Positions 17,409-26,000 of a stretch of DNA of 64,000 bases are shown here, in pieces (the stretch's first letter is position 1; every line of letters starts with the position of its first letter). The stretch is from positions 124,001-188,000 of the forward strand of contig CAJYDM010000002.1 of the NCBI GenBank assembly GCA_913757435.1, read 5' to 3'. The notes beneath the pieces were generated by a model. It did not search any database. It had not been told where the DNA came from and saw nothing but the letters and a program-made list of their open reading frames with translations. Source of the stretch: Syntrophomonas sp. DTU019 (GTDB lineage: Bacteria > Bacillota > Syntrophomonadia > Syntrophomonadales > Syntrophomonadaceae). The translations under genes and the position numbers were made by a program.

Positions 17409-18491
17409 TTAATTATTAATCTTTTCCTTTTCCTCCCGCAAATCCTTCCAATTCGTTCCCGGTTCGTGGTAGCGCCGGTAGTAGTGGGTGAGGGAGGTGT
17501 AGGTGAAAAGCTTGTTGATTATAGGGGCACGGGTGAGCCAGTTGAACAATCGGTAGACAAAGAAGAGCGACAGCAGGAAGTAGATGTAATTGATAACGGT
17601 TCCCGGCCAGTAGTTGACGATACGGTTCATTCCGGGGATGAGGGCGGTGAGCCATTTTAGCAAATAATAGCTGGCGGGAACGCTGGTAATGTAACCGAGC
17701 AAGACAGCCAGGGGTTGGCTGACTTCGATAGCCTGCTGGGGACAGAAGCCCATGCAGCGCATGCAGCTTTCGCAGGAATAACTCCAAAAGGGGAGCTTAT
17801 TTTCTTTGCCGCGCAGGGTGAGCGAGTGAGTGGGGCAGTAATCCACGCACAGACCGCAACCGTTGCACTTCTGTGAAGTGAAGAATATTTTTGCCAGGTA
17901 AAAGCGACCGTAAAGGAGGTAGCCGAAGGAAACGGGAATGAGGGCGAGGCCCAATAGCAGCGGGATGAAGCCGCTCAATTTCCGCCTGCCGGCCAGGATT
18001 TCACTGAACCAGACGATTGTCTTGGCCTGGGCACGCCCGATGATAGCCGATACATTGACTGGGTGCAAGCCCCAGTGGAGAGCCATCCAATTCGACGGCA
18101 TATCTACGGCCTGCACTCCCCGCAGCTGATACCCCTTTAGCCAGAGAATGAGCGCGATCAGATAGCCAGCGGTGCCTTCCATTCCGGGCAGGAAGCCAAT
18201 GATCTTCGTACCGGCCCGGGTAGGGGTGACAAAGGCATGCGTTCGGTAGCGGCGAGGCAGCCTTAGCGTAAAATAGATCACATGCCATGGTGCGGTAAAA
18301 CCATGGGTGGGAAAGACCAGCCCCAAGAGGTTTTCCGGTCCCTGCTCTATCTCCTTAGCTGGCCGGGCGCTGCCGATGGAGCCTATGTGAGTCTTTATTC
18401 CCTGGGCGGCCGCAGTTTCTCCCATCCAGGAGGCGACTCGATAGGAGTTACCGGTACCGGTAAAGTAGTAAATGGTCGCTTTTTTGTACAT
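17409..18491 (-). CDS. EFR1-type flavodoxin/ferredoxin membrane protein
   Basis: A 360-residue protein that combines an N-terminal flavodoxin-like fold (YYFTGTGNSYRVASWMGE, FPTHGFTAPWHVIYFTLRLP) with two 4Fe-4S motifs (CNGCGLCVDYCP and CESCMRCMGFCP, about residues 210-260). Hydrophobic segments lie before the clusters (near residues 185-205) and after them (near 275-330), so it is probably membrane-bound and carries electrons to an unknown partner. ATG 18489-18491 begins the conserved flavodoxin strand; the longer frame back to 18620 has no support. Confidence 0.8.
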   Translation of the reverse strand: MYKKATIYYFTGTGNSYRVASWMGETAAAQGIKTHIGSIGSARPAKEIEQGPENLLGLVFPTHGFTAPWHVIYFTLRLPRRYRTHAFVTPTRAGTKIIGFLPGMEGTAGYLIALILWLKGYQLRGVQAVDMPSNWMALHWGLHPVNVSAIIGRAQAKTIVWFSEILAGRRKLSGFIPLLLGLALIPVSFGYLLYGRFYLAKIFFTSQKCNGCGLCVDYCPTHSLTLRGKENKLPFWSYSCESCMRCMGFCPQQAIEVSQPLAVLLGYITSVPASYYLLKWLTALIPGMNRIVNYWPGTVINYIYFLLSLFFVYRLFNWLTRAPIINKLFTYTSLTHYYRRYHEPGTNWKDLREEKEKINN

Positions 18492-18589
18492 AAGCGCTCT
18501 TGCTTCTCCACTCTTTTTTCTCCAGCTCTTTTTAGGTGAATTTCTACTGTCATTTCCCAGTATTATGGACCGGCAAACGAGGCAAGATC

Positions 18590-18769
18590 CTGGTCCTTGT
18601 AAATGGTTGCGGCGCCACATTAATCCCCCTTGATTCGATATTGGCTGTATGCCTTTGGCTTAAGTATAAGGGGAGAAGATTCTCAGGGGAGCCACTCACC
18701 AAGTCTTCCCGATTTGCCAGCCAAGACGTCCCTGCTATGATCATCAATGGTCGCACTATGGCGCCCTGA
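18590..18769 (+). pseudogene. Fragment resembling a copper amine oxidase-like (stalk) domain
   Basis: The plus strand reads ILVLVNGCGATLIPLDSI and ends SQDVPAMIINGRTMAP followed by TGA; DVP-MIINGRTM-P is the signature of copper amine oxidase N-terminal-like domains, in which LRFVAE normally follows. A one-base shift continues as LKAVLL. There is no start or ribosome site, so this is a decayed fragment overlapping the upstream region of the flavodoxin gene. Confidence 0.35.
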
Positions 18770-18830
18770 AGGCGGTCTTGCTGTTCCCAGACCATTTTAT
18801 GCTACATTGTAACCGAACCTATCAACTTTT

Positions 18831-18851
18831 AGGGACAGCAGAGCCGTCCCT
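18831..18851. repeat. REP-like inverted repeat AGGGAC/GTCCCT
   Basis: AGGGAC (18831-18836) and GTCCCT (18846-18851) lie eight bases past the arsM stop codon and may serve as its 3' hairpin. Confidence 0.5.
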
Positions 18852-18859
18852 CCCTGAAT

Positions 18860-19651
18860 CTAGGCCTTCTTAGCTTCGATCAGAAACGAGGCTACGAACT
18901 GCTCTGTGCCGGGAGCCCAACCGCGAATCATCTCATCACTGCCCTCTTTCAGGTTGAGGTGAATGCCAACAAAACCGGCCTTCTCCAGCATAGCCCGCAC
19001 CTTATCCACCTGCTCCGCCCCGGCGATGCAGCTGGCTATCTTGGTCAGGTCATTTCGTATGTCATCGGGGATTTCCGCTGTAGCCATGATATCAGACACC
19101 GATATGCGCCCGCCGGGCTTTAAGACCCGGTGCATATCATGAAAGACCTGCTGTTTATCCAGGGCCAGATTAATGACACAATTGGATATGATCACATCGA
19201 CGCTGTTATCGGCCACTGGCAGGTGCTCGATCTCCCCCAGGCGGAACTCAACGTTATTGTAGCCGCCTTTTTCGGCGTTCTGCCGGGCTAGTTTGATCAT
19301 TTCCGGGGTCATATCCACGCCGATAACCCTTCCCGATTCTCCCACTGCTTTGGCCGCCAGGAAGCAGTCAAACCCTCCCCCGCTGCCCAGATCCAACACT
19401 GTTTCACCTTCTTTGAGGGCAGCAATAGCTAAAGGGTTGCCGCAACCCAGGCCCAGATTGGATTCAGTGGGCACGCTCTGAAAATCACTCTCCGCGTAAC
19501 CCAGATTTAAAGAAAGCTCCTTGATGTCTATTGATGTGCTGCTCCCGCAGCATCCCGTGTCCGGAGCTCAGCATCCTGTCGATGAGCCCTGCTGGGCCAC
19601 CGCGCCATAGTTTTTTCTTATGAATTCCCTGATCTCTTCTTTGTCTGTCAA
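18860..19651 (-). CDS. arsM: Arsenite S-adenosylmethionine methyltransferase, predicted selenoprotein
   Basis: Methylates arsenite with SAM. The 263-residue frame starts at TTG 19649-19651 behind GGGAGG ([20 protein letters not shown]) and contains one in-frame TGA at 19568-19570 (residue 28), read here as selenocysteine. Sequence around it is [15 protein letters not shown], where homologues have Cys-Cys pairs. Downstream are NLGLGCGNP, the SAM motif [11 protein letters not shown], and the catalytic cysteines in ISNCVINL and IASCIAGAE. The RNA around TGA can fold into TGCT-GA-GCTCC paired with GGAGC-AGCA, a SECIS-like hairpin. A frame opened only after TGA (from 19474) would lack about 60 conserved residues. 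The alternative is a nonsense mutation or base error. Confidence 0.8.
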
Positions 19652-19667
19652 ATGCCTGGCCTCCCTA

Positions 19668-19913
19668 CTATTCCTGAACTGACTTCTTGAGCAGTGTGGC
19701 AATCTCCTGGGGTTTTAACACTTTTCCATATGAGACCACCTTTTCGTCTATAACCAAACCAGGGGTGGACATGATGCCATATGCAGCTATATCCTTGAAA
19801 TCCTGGACTTTGACAACCTCGGCATCGATGCCGGTTTCTTTCAAGGCGGCCTTGGTGTTTTCACTGAGGGCGGTGCAGTTTTTGCATCCGGGGCCTAAAA
19901 CCTTAATAATCAT
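19668..19913 (-). CDS. Small thioredoxin-like thiol-disulfide protein
   Basis: An 81-residue thioredoxin-fold protein of the MTH895/TM0996 type, starting MIIKVLGPGCKNC with a CxxC active site and holding the cis-proline in STPGLVIDEKVVSYGKV. Such proteins are regularly found with ArsP-type permeases and may reduce arsenicals or the permease and ArsM cysteines. GGGAGG lies 10 bases upstream of ATG 19913; arsM follows 16 bases after the stop. Confidence 0.88.
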   Translation of the reverse strand: MIIKVLGPGCKNCTALSENTKAALKETGIDAEVVKVQDFKDIAAYGIMSTPGLVIDEKVVSYGKVLKPQEIATLLKKSVQE

Positions 19914-20000
19914 GTTAAATAATCCTCCCTTATTAAGTAATTCTGCTAGTTCTCCTTAAGGCCAGTAGCCATCCGACGGTCAGTGTATTGATGTCCCATT

Positions 20001-20150
20001 TTATCCTCTACCACGATGGCAGCTGTTCTCTCGACTGAGTTCGAAAAGTAAGGTTGAGACCTCTTTGACCTCTGAAGGGTGGCGCAATGTCCCCTTAAGA
20101 GGTGGGTTACAGTTATAGTCACAGCAGATCTGCCCTTGATTGAGACTCAT
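20001..20150 (-). CDS. Possible small cysteine-rich ORF, perhaps frameshifted
   Basis: A 49-codon frame between the permease and thioredoxin genes reads MSLNQGQICCDYNCNPPLKG and ends ENSCHRGRG. Just before its stop another frame becomes plausible (VERTAAIVVEDKMGHQY and then TDRRMATGLKEN, ending before the thioredoxin gene), so the 350-base gap may hold one small gene with a frameshift. The ribosome site is poor and I recognise no family. Confidence 0.3.
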   Translation of the reverse strand: MSLNQGQICCDYNCNPPLKGTLRHPSEVKEVSTLLFELSRENSCHRGRG

Positions 20151-20261
20151 CTCCCATAAACGAGGTTAAAAGCCCTCTGCTTAGTGTTTTGGCAATCTAT
20201 GTGGAGCAGATTTTGGCTGCAAAACACTTATGCAGTGGAATCACACCTTCAGCCTTAATAA

Positions 20262-21260
20262 CTACATGAAAAGATAGCCCAAAGCGTTGAAGGCATAACC
20301 GATAATAATGATACCTGTTACCACAACGCCCACGAAAATGCCCAGCAACTGTAGTTTCACCACATTCTTAAGCATTATCAACGAGGGCAATGACAGTGTG
20401 GTCACAGCCATCATCAAGGCCAAGACGGTTCCCAGCCCTACCCCTTTGATTACCAGGGCTTCGGCGATAGGCAAAGTGCCGAAGATGTCCGCGTATATCG
20501 GTACACCTAAAACGGTAGCCACCAAGACCGAGTACCATTTGTCCTGGCCTAAAACTGCGGCAATGAAGGGCTCGGGGATCCAGTTGTGAATAAGCGCTCC
20601 CACTCCGACGCCGATCAGAATATACATCCATACCCTTTTAACGATTTCTTTCACCTGGTCTTTAGAAAACTCGATGCGGTCTCGGGTGGTCAGCTCGTCT
20701 TGTTCCATCTCTATCATCTTATTGCTGAAAACAAACGGCTCGACATAACGCTCCAGTTTAATCAGACCGATAGCCGTCCCGGCAACAACTGCCAGGATTA
20801 ACCCCACCACAACATAAGCGATGGCAATCTTCCAGTTGAAAATGCTGGCCAGTAGTATGATCGATGCTAAATCGACCAGGGGCGAAGATATCAAGAATGA
20901 AAATGTAACCCCCAGGGGCAGGCCAGCACTGGTAAAGCCGATGAATATGGGAATGGAGGAGCACGAACAAAAAGGGGTTATTGTTCCGAACAATGCCCCC
21001 AGCATATTGCCCCAGACACCGCTGAATCGGCCCAGAATCTTCTTGGTTCGCTCCGGGGGAAAGTAGCTCTGAATATAGGAAATGCTAAAAATCAGCACTG
21101 ATAAAAGGATGAAGATTTTTATAACATCGTAGATGAAAAAGTGTATGCTGCCGCCAAGCTGAGTCTGCAGGCTCAAGCCAAAGCCGTCTTCCACCAGCCG
21201 CTTCACCAGGTTATATAGCCATTCCATTCTCAGCAGCTGGTTATTAAGCCATTGAAACAT
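20262..21260 (-). CDS. arsP: ArsP-like permease (PF03773/DUF318)
   Basis: A 332-residue membrane protein with about eight helices. The motif ITPFCSCSSIPIFIGF with clustered cysteines is the hallmark of the ArsP family, which exports trivalent methylated arsenicals; SFLISSPLVDLASIILLA and GVPIYADIFGTLPIAEAL are further conserved pieces. A cytoplasmic loop (about residues 170-205) is charged. Together with ArsM, which makes methylarsenite, export of methylarsenite is the likely role. Confidence 0.87.
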   Translation of the reverse strand: MFQWLNNQLLRMEWLYNLVKRLVEDGFGLSLQTQLGGSIHFFIYDVIKIFILLSVLIFSISYIQSYFPPERTKKILGRFSGVWGNMLGALFGTITPFCSCSSIPIFIGFTSAGLPLGVTFSFLISSPLVDLASIILLASIFNWKIAIAYVVVGLILAVVAGTAIGLIKLERYVEPFVFSNKMIEMEQDELTTRDRIEFSKDQVKEIVKRVWMYILIGVGVGALIHNWIPEPFIAAVLGQDKWYSVLVATVLGVPIYADIFGTLPIAEALVIKGVGLGTVLALMMAVTTLSLPSLIMLKNVVKLQLLGIFVGVVVTGIIIIGYAFNALGYLFM

Positions 21261-21445
21261 TTTCCATCACCCATTCTTAGGGATTACAGGTTCAACCGAT
21301 TATTCGATCAGGGATAGGATTTCTTGCAAACTGCCGCTTAATAATTACATTCTTAATGAAACCTCTTGGATCGCCATCCTAGGGGAATATCGTAGGCCTG
21401 ACCGGTTGGCGGTTCAGCCATTAAGATATCTTTAATCGCCCTTTC

Positions 21446-21766
21446 TCAGGGATTCCAGTTACAACAATTGATATCGATGACAGTGCTTTCCGGTTCGATG
21501 TGATTCAAGAACTCCTGCAGCAAAGCCAGGGTCTCGCCGTTTATGGTGTAGCGCATCCAGATGCCGTCACGCCGACCGTTCACCAGCCCGCAATCGCACA
21601 ATATTTTCATATGATAGGACAATGTGGACTGACTTATGGCAAAGTCGTCTAAAAGATGGCAGGCGCATCTTTCCCCCACTGACAGCATCTTGAATATTTT
21701 TAGTCTGGTTTCATCTCCCAGGGCTTTAAATAAGGCTGCATAAGATTTGTACTCATTGTTTTTCAA
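21446..21766 (-). CDS. arsR: ArsR-family transcriptional repressor
   Basis: A 106-residue winged-helix repressor. ALFKALGDETRLKIFKML, the metalloid site GERCACHLLDDF and the recognition helix SQSTLSYHMKILCDCGLV are typical of ArsR; DGIWMRYTIN is the wing. An additional Cys pair lies at the C-terminus (NCCNWNP), a possible extra ligand pair. Start is TTG 21764-21766 behind GAGGTGA. It heads the arsenic operon. Confidence 0.93.
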   Translation of the reverse strand: MKNNEYKSYAALFKALGDETRLKIFKMLSVGERCACHLLDDFAISQSTLSYHMKILCDCGLVNGRRDGIWMRYTINGETLALLQEFLNHIEPESTVIDINCCNWNP

Positions 21767-21959
21767 GGCATTTCACCTCATTATAGGTCAACTTTGTTCC
21801 CTTATTATCAATTGCTATCTGTCGGATGGCATATAATGGCCGCTTAATTTGAGCCACTGACTATGATTCTGCCAATTATGGCCCGCTATCTGTTCACTTA
21901 GCAGGGGCTGCTGTAGGGGCTGCTATTTCTAATTCACTAGAAGCAAACATATCTAAATA

Positions 21960-22001
21960 TATCGATATGTTAATTATGGTTTGCATATCGATAACTGTCA
22001 A
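21960..22001 (-). promoter_or_regulatory. Promoter with overlapping ArsR-type operator
   Basis: Minus-strand TTGACA (21996-22001), 17-base spacer and CATAAT (21973-21978) form a promoter. A perfect 10-bp inverted repeat, TATCGATATG (21960-21969) and CATATCGATA (21984-21993), has one half in the spacer and the other over the start point. It lies about 195 bases before arsR and would let ArsR repress its operon. Confidence 0.65.
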
Positions 22002-22249
22002 TGTGTTTAAGTGTTTTTCGGAATCATGATCATCCGGTGAATATTGTACGGCAGTGTTAATCTTCGGCCCAGAAGGGATTTCACGGTGCAGGGCATACAC
22101 GGGGGCTGTCTCTCAGTAGACGGGTGATTTGAAAGATACATAACCATTTTTGGCTAAAAAACTAGGTGAAGTAATCGCGGATTGGAATGACATGCCATCT
22201 GTGCAGGTATAGAATGGTAAGTAGGTTATAAGCGTATTGAGGTTTACAT

Positions 22250-22873
22250 ATGAACAGTCCGTCCCTAACCACTATATCAGCCGCAGTCTTGGACGTGGAG
22301 ACCACCGGGTTTTCGCCCTACTCTGATGAGATCATCGAACTGGGCCTGGTCTTGTTCACTGTCGAACTGCCCCGGGTTAAGATTACAACCATCGACCAAT
22401 ACAGCGGACTGCGCCAACCGGGGTGTATGATCCACCCCCGGGCCAGCCAGGTGAATGGCATTACCATGGCTATGGTTCGGGGCAAATCTCTTGACTTAAA
22501 GCGGGTTGAATCCATCTTGGAACAGGCCCAGTTGATAATTGCCCACAATGCTGCCTTTGATAAAGGCTTCACCGGGCGGCTCATTCCTTCAGTATTGGGC
22601 AAACCCTGGTATTGCAGCATGAAGGGCATTGATTGGTACGGCTGTGGATTCAATTCCAAAAGCCTGCCATACTTGTTACGGGAGCATAGCATCACAGTGC
22701 ATCGGGCCCACCGGGCCCAGGATGATGCCATAGCCTGTTTGGAGTTGATCAGCCAGCGCCCCTCCCCGGATAAACCTTATATTCTCGAGATGCTGAGCAA
22801 AAAGCCATTACATTTGCCCCGCAAACACCGCCAAACCGTCATGCAAATTGCTGCAGCAGTAACGCTTGATTAA
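22250..22873 (+). CDS. 3'-5' exonuclease (DnaQ/RNase T-like)
   Basis: A 207-residue DEDD exonuclease. ExoI is AAVLDVETTGFSPYSDEIIELG, ExoII is LIIAHNAAFDKGF and ExoIII is VHRAHRAQDDAIACLELI. Related to the DNA polymerase III epsilon proofreading domain but stand-alone. It precedes the convergent addBA genes and could act in DNA repair. GAGG is seven bases before ATG 22250. Confidence 0.88.
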   Translation: MNSPSLTTISAAVLDVETTGFSPYSDEIIELGLVLFTVELPRVKITTIDQYSGLRQPGCMIHPRASQVNGITMAMVRGKSLDLKRVESILEQAQLIIAHNAAFDKGFTGRLIPSVLGKPWYCSMKGIDWYGCGFNSKSLPYLLREHSITVHRAHRAQDDAIACLELISQRPSPDKPYILEMLSKKPLHLPRKHRQTVMQIAAAVTLD

Positions 22874-23044
22874 ATAGAAGCACCCATCGCTTGCAGAATA
22901 GGATACACAGCGACTGTCCCCTGTGCCCTATCTTTATCTGATTAACCACCATTGCTATGATAGTCTTGTAACATCTGGAATCCAGAAGTTGCTATTATCA
23001 TCATCAATGAAAATACCGTCTCTGTATGATTCATTTTCGACTTG

Positions 23045-23083
23045 AAAAATGACACATTGAAAGCGTCCCCCCGTATCATTTTT
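23045..23083. repeat. REP-like palindrome at the addA stop
   Basis: AAAAATGA (23045-23052) and TCATTTTT (23076-23083) bracket GACAC and a CCCC tract. On the minus strand it reads TGATACGGGGGGACG...TGTGTCATTTT, nearly the same as the copy at 35854-35899. It overlaps the addA stop codon (23082-23084) and may terminate addA. Confidence 0.65.
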
Positions 23084-26000
23084 AAACGAAAAGTATAGTT
23101 GCCTCAGCAACATTCTCGCCGGTGATATTTTGCCAGTATTGTTGGTAGGCGTCGACCTGAGGCTGGTAATAGCTCAAGAGTTCCTGGCGGTGGGCTTCGT
23201 CGATGATGGTGTCGCTTTTATAGTCTACTATCACCCAGCCGGACTCCTCCCGGAAAATCAAATCAATGACTCCGCTGATATAGGTGTCTCCCTGTCTGAT
23301 GCCGAAGGGCACCTCGGTAAGGATCGCCTCGGCATGCTGCATACGCTGCCAGATGGGCTGAGCCATAACCTGTTGCAGGGTGGCCCGGAGTTCGGCTAAT
23401 TCTTCGGCTGGGCGTTCCTCCACTTCCAGTATCGCTAAGAGCCGGTCGTCATCGTTCACTATTGCAGGCTCCAAGGCCAGACGTTCCAGGGCCCGGTGCA
23501 CTGCGCTGCCCCAGCTGGTCCCTTTTCCGGTCACCTGCCGTCTGGGGCTGTCCTGGCCGGATTTAGCCTGCTCGGTGATGGTCTGGCGCTGGTAGCTGGG
23601 TGCTAAAAGGGTTTTAAGGGGAGCCTTCAGCTCGTCTTTCAGCTGTTCAATGGAATCTGGGCAGATGCTCTCTGGCAGTTCAGCAGGTGGTACCGCTCCC
23701 GCACCAATCATGCTGGAAAACGGTGCCGACCACTCCGTCTCGGCTGCACTACCCGCACCTACAACGCTAGTAAAAGGTGCCGACAACCCCGCTCCTGTGA
23801 CGCCCGTCCCCGTTGTACCCAACCCCGTCCCCTCGACACCCATCGTGACAGTAGAAAAACCTGTCGACAACCCCGTCCCCGTGACACTCATGTATTGCTC
23901 TAAGGGATGCCAGGGGCTAGTTTCGGGTTTTTTAGGGTTGATCGATAGCAGGAGCCGACATTTGGCACGGGTGGCGGCTACGTACAACAGGCGCATGGCC
24001 TCAGCCTTTTGGTATTGGCGCTCCTCCTCACAGTGGTCCTGCCAACCTCGGGGCTGTGCCAGGACCTGAGAGGTGAATTCGCTTCTTTTCCGGCTGATCA
24101 CGAAATATCCCTGTGGGGTAGAACCGCTGCGGTTGACATGGTAGTCCGGTTTATGCTCTCGTGCTCCCAGGGGATTGGCTAATATGACCACCTGCGATTC
24201 CAGGCCTTTGGCCTTGTGCAGGTTCATGATGCGCACCCCGGGCTGGCGTCCGCCCTCTATGTCGACGGCATCCTCGGGGGGCTCGTCACGCAGGATCTCA
24301 ATAAAATCGACTACCTCGGCGAAACGGGTGATACCCTGGGCTTCCATCTGCCGGACCAGTTCCAGGAGCTGCAAAAGGGCTGCCGCCTCGCTCTGCCCCA
24401 TTTCCAGGGTCAGGGCCAGTGGGATTAAGCCAAGTTCTTCAATGATATTGTGCAAGGCGGTAGAGGGGTTGAGGCTGCGGCTGAAGCGCCAGCATTTACC
24501 GAGCAATTCCCAGGCGGCCAGCCATTTTTCACGGTCTTGCAGACGGGTATGATCAGGTACTGTGCTGAGGAAAGACCAATATCCCCCAGCCTGTTTGAAA
24601 TCATACAGTTCCTGATCGCTGAAGCCGAAAAAACAACCGCGTAGGACGTTGACCAGGGCCAGCCCATTGCCGGGATCTTTAATGGCCTCTAAGAAGTAGT
24701 ACAGTTCCTCAACCAGAGCGGATGAGGAGAGGTCGCTGCCCCCGCTTATGGTATAGGGGATGCCCAGGGCTTGTAAGGCCTGCGCGTATAAGAGCATATC
24801 TTTCTTGTATTGCATCAGCAGCAGGAAATCCTGGGGTTGTAAGGTTTGCTTTTCGGTAGTGCCGTCTGCCGCAGAGAGGGTAATACCCTTCTCCAATGAG
24901 GATTTTATCCACGCCGCCACCCTTCGGGCGTCTTCCCTGGCTGACGGTTTGGCTGCTGAACCTGTTTCAACAACCGGCAAGTTTTCTAAGGCCCCTTCAC
25001 AGGGGCATAGTTCAAGAGCGGCCTGCATAGCCTGATAATCAGCCTGATAAGGCGGCTGCGACTCTTCAAACAGAGGTTCGAAGGCGCTGTTTATCCATTC
25101 CACCAGTTCTGAATGGGAGCGGAAGTTAGTCGTCAGAGTCAGGACTTCCCCTCCCCCGGCCACCATCTGCTCACGCACCTGCTGAAAGGTGTCGATATCG
25201 GCGCGGCGGAAGCGGTAGATGGACTGTTTAGGATCTCCCACTACGAACAGCGAACCGGGACGGGGCTTAAGCCGGGTCCAATCCTTTTCTTGGCAATCCT
25301 CGCCGCTCAGGTACATCATGATTTGAGCTTGTATGGGGTCGGTATCCTGGAACTCGTCAATCAAGAGGTGGGGATAGCGGCCTTGAAAATAGGCTCTGAC
25401 CTCGCTATTGTCCCGCAACAGGGCGCTGCAGTGCATCAGCAGGTCCTGGAAGTTGAGCTTGTTCTCTGCCAGGCGAAGCTGCCGATAATATGATTCAGCA
25501 CTCTCCAAGAAGCGCATTACAAAAGGATAGCGATATTCCCGCCAGTTCTGCAGGAGTGGTCCCCAGCTGTTGTCCCACAGATGCTGATATTCTTGTTTAA
25601 GGTCTTTGGCTTGCGGGCCATTGAGCCAGCGTTTCATGGTGACATCGGCTTTGGGAGTCTCCAGCTCGGCCAGGAGACGCAAAAATATCACATCATCATC
25701 GAGGTCGAAAATCCGCTTCCAGTTCAACACCTTCCTTACCTTTTTCTGCAGGCTGTCCCACTCTGGTTTAGGTTCCTCATCAGGCATGATCTGCCTGGCC
25801 TTTTGAGCAAAGTCCAACAATTCCCTGCGCTTGCCGCCCACCACCGGGCGGGGCGCCGTGACCAGGACTTTTTCCACCTCAGGATAGAGGTTCATGGTGC
25901 GGTAGGCGTCAAATAGCTGGCGCGGGTCGATGTCTATCCCGGCTAGTTCGTCCAGCTCGGCACGATGGTAAAGGTATCGATCGAGTATGAAGCCGTCCCA

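Noticed and set aside
19475-19651. Treating arsM as starting at 19474 with the TGA region as non-coding
   Set aside because: The 59 codons before it match the ArsM N-terminus and have a proper ribosome site; reading through TGA explains them better.
21894-22100. 68-codon minus-strand ORF upstream of arsR
   Set aside because: It spans the TTGACA/CATAAT promoter and the inverted repeat and has no ribosome site or recognisable protein character; the DNA is better explained as regulatory.
23650-23900. CRISPR-like or tandem repeat DNA in CCCGTCCCC-rich region
   Set aside because: It is in frame in addA and the unit length is irregular; it is a protein low-complexity linker.
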